Shown: positions 6,181 to 7,349 of the stretch, in pieces
Layout: each line of letters opens with the position of its first letter
How positions within the stretch are numbered: the first letter of the stretch is position 1
Assembly (NCBI RefSeq): GCF_010892395.1
Contig: NZ_JAACKB010000208.1
Span: forward strand, 1-7,349
Direction: 5' to 3'
From: Sulfurovum sp. bin170
Lineage (GTDB): Bacteria; Campylobacterota; Campylobacteria; Campylobacterales; Sulfurovaceae
Length of the DNA stretch: 7,349 nucleotides
Translations under genes and position numbers: made by a program
Notes under the pieces: model-generated
Seen by the model: only the letters and a program-made list of their open reading frames with translations
What the model was told of the DNA's origin: nothing
Database searches by the model: none

Positions 6181-6285
6181 GTAGGGTGCTGTTTTCTAAC
6201 GCACCAAAAAAATGAATATTTTTGATTAAAGAATAAAATATATTTATTATTGTAATAAAAGGTGCGTTAGAAAACAGCACCCTAC
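6181..6285. repeat. BIME-like element: perfect 25-bp inverted REP pair around an AT-rich core
   Basis: The left end (6181-6205) and right end (6261-6285) are exact reverse complements over 25 bases. Each is GTAG followed by stem GGTGC/GCACC, a bulged T, inner stem GTT/AAC and loop TTCT. The 55-base core is almost all A and T. The whole could fold into one long hairpin or two small ones. It fills the junction between the converging FTR-rhodanese and membrane-protein genes, and the right-hand TAG is the stop codon of the membrane-protein gene. No target-site duplication is seen at the edges, which fits REP elements better than a MITE with a DDE transposase. It may act as a two-way terminator. 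Confidence 0.82.
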
Positions 6286-6821
6286 AGAAGTGGCATACAA
6301 TAATAGTGTATAAACCCAGCACTATAAAATGTGCCTATTCCTAAAAAAATCACAATATGAGATAGTGGTATACTCTGTCTAAAAAAGAGTATACCTATAC
6401 TGTACAAACTATATCCAATAGAAAGAACTATAAAGAAAATCATACCCATAATAGAGTCAGATGGAAGTGGATGGGAGATAAAAAATTCTATTATATGATA
6501 AAAATCAGAAAAAGATAATCCATAAAATATTAACAGTGTTATTATAGTAATAGCTACAAAAGCTACACTCTTAATAAGATATTGATGAAGCAGGTTGATA
6601 ACTGTAATTGTAACTATAGGAACTCCAAAAAGATAGACAAATAGATATCCATATAGTATAAACAGTTTTGACTCTTTATAGTGGTCTATAATGAAACCAT
6701 AAACAGATATAAATTGCCAGTAGAAAAGTCCCATAAAAACTATGCTATATAGTAGAGCAGGGATAAATTTGATTATTGATTGAAAAATCATAAAAACTCT
6801 TTTTGCCATTTTTTGTGACAT
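6282..6821 (-). CDS. Multi-pass integral membrane protein, unknown function
   Basis: The 179-residue product is strongly hydrophobic, with about five likely membrane segments (roughly 20-45, 54-78, 83-104, 125-148 and 152-174). Short loops hold a few charged residues, such as the HYKESK loop near 47-52. I recognise no family. The start is uncertain: no clear ribosome-binding site precedes Met1 or Met5, and a TATAAT lies just three bases before Met1, so transcription may begin at about codon 2, with Met5 (6809) or Met11 (6791, weak AAGAG upstream) as the true start. All options keep the membrane segments. It follows the UGD-like gene by 45 bases on the same strand. Its last codons run into the REP-like element, whose GTAG supplies the stop codon. 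Confidence 0.7.
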   Translation of the reverse strand: MSQKMAKRVFMIFQSIIKFIPALLYSIVFMGLFYWQFISVYGFIIDHYKESKLFILYGYLFVYLFGVPIVTITVINLLHQYLIKSVAFVAITIITLLIFYGLSFSDFYHIIEFFISHPLPSDSIMGMIFFIVLSIGYSLYSIGILFFRQSIPLSHIVIFLGIGTFYSAGFIHYYCMPLL

Positions 6822-6824
6822 TAT

Positions 6825-6830
6825 ATTATA
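6825..6830 (-). promoter_or_regulatory. -10-like element overlapping the start of the membrane-protein gene
   Basis: On the minus strand TATAAT (6830 to 6825) ends three bases before the first in-frame ATG (6821). If used, transcription would start inside the first codons, giving a leaderless or nearly leaderless message or favouring an internal start at 6809 or 6791. AT-rich chance matches are possible. Confidence 0.4.
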
Positions 6831-6866
6831 AAATTTAAAATTTTTGGCAAAAAGAGAAGTTTTTTG

Positions 6867-7325
6867 TTATGCTCTTAAAAAACTAGAGTCAGATATCACT
6901 TCAAATGTCAGGTTTGAGGCTCTTTTATCCAGTTCTGACTGGACAGTATCTTTTATCTGATGAACTCTACTGACAGCTAGTGTAGAACGGTCTATTATAA
7001 AAGTGTGGCTACTCATATTGGCTCCTACCTCTTTTGCATTTGATAGAATAGTAAAAAGTTCACCAGTACCTCCTATATTACTCTCAGAGATAAAACACAT
7101 ACTACTACCGTATAGTGCCTCTCTCAAATCAGCTGTGAAGTTAACTCGTTTCTCTTTTCTTATACTCTTTAGTATATCTTTTTCACCATCTGAATAGTAT
7201 CCCCTTTTTATATCAGCAATCCGTTCATCATTTTTACATACATAGATAATCTCATTTCCCATCTCTGCTAAGTTTTTTCCACTCTGTAGCTCATTTTTAT
7301 TAATCCCTAGTACACTTATTCTCAT
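6867..7325 (-). CDS. Truncated, degenerate UDP-glucose/GDP-mannose dehydrogenase N-terminal-domain homologue
   Basis: The 152-residue product aligns by eye along the whole NAD-binding domain of UDP-glucose 6-dehydrogenase: MRISVLG start, AEMGNEIIYV strand, VNFTADLREAL, the FI strand, AKEVGANM, RSTLAVS and a final SDSSFL that matches SNPEFL. Full enzymes are about 390-450 residues; this one stops at the end of the first domain, so the catalytic cysteine and UDP-binding domain are missing. The signature residues are also changed: GxGYVG reads GINKNE (7-12), VGTP reads ESN (81-83), TVPVGT reads TLAVSR (115-120) and NPEFL reads DSSFL (146-150). Nucleotide-sugar oxidation is therefore unlikely. 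The frame has no internal stop and a good ribosome-binding site (AAAAGGA), so it may be a live pseudoenzyme rather than a decaying fragment. The upstream gene lies beyond the window edge. Confidence 0.65.
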   Translation of the reverse strand: MRISVLGINKNELQSGKNLAEMGNEIIYVCKNDERIADIKRGYYSDGEKDILKSIRKEKRVNFTADLREALYGSSMCFISESNIGGTGELFTILSNAKEVGANMSSHTFIIDRSTLAVSRVHQIKDTVQSELDKRASNLTFEVISDSSFLRA

Positions 7326-7349
7326 TTTATAATTCCTTTTATCTTTTAT

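Noticed and set aside
6181..6285. Classical MITE or small insertion sequence with target duplication
   Set aside because: No matching flanking duplication is seen, and the ends fold as GTAG hairpins, which fits REP/BIME elements better.
1..7349. CRISPR array, tRNA, rRNA, prophage or transposase genes
   Set aside because: No regularly spaced repeats, cloverleaf, rRNA signature or recombinase/transposase motif was found on either strand.

Overview
The window is AT-rich and gene-dense, with ten protein genes and no gap of 300 bases or more between genes. The organism is most likely a Campylobacterota (Epsilonproteobacteria) member of the Sulfurovum/Sulfurimonas type. The reasons are the low-GC codon use, an rpmI-rplT pair without infC beside it, and a fused ferredoxin:thioredoxin-reductase/rhodanese protein. 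This placement is inferred; there is no rRNA in the window to confirm it.

Layout: 2-2220 (+) holds a secreted two-gene unit, a zinc-metallopeptidase-like lipoprotein whose start lies before the window and a small exported protein. 2290-3084 (-) is a double-length bactofilin. 3351-4013 (+) is rpmI-rplT (L35 and L20) with a clear -10 box. 4048-4809 (-) is an NlpC/P60 lipoprotein. 4975-6176 (+) holds a small lipoprotein with an internal duplication, followed by the FTR-rhodanese fusion. 6282-7325 (-) holds a multi-pass membrane protein and, upstream of it in transcription, a short, degenerate homologue of the UDP-glucose dehydrogenase NAD-binding domain.

The most striking non-coding signal is a family of REP-like hairpins, each with a GTAG (once GTAA) tetranucleotide at the foot. 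They occupy all three convergent gene junctions (2217-2286, 4031-4051, 6181-6285) and no other junction. Two junctions hold an inverted pair (BIME-like). Units differ in sequence but keep the same stem, bulge and loop plan through paired base changes. At each of the three junctions the stop codon TAG of one gene is part of the GTAG. Such elements are normally mobilised by REP-associated tyrosine transposases (RAYTs); no such gene is in the window.

Functionally, much of the window concerns the cell envelope: metallopeptidase lipoprotein, exported partner, bactofilin scaffold, NlpC/P60 hydrolase, small lipoprotein and membrane protein. The exceptions are the ribosomal pair, the redox/sulfur fusion and the UGD-like fragment.
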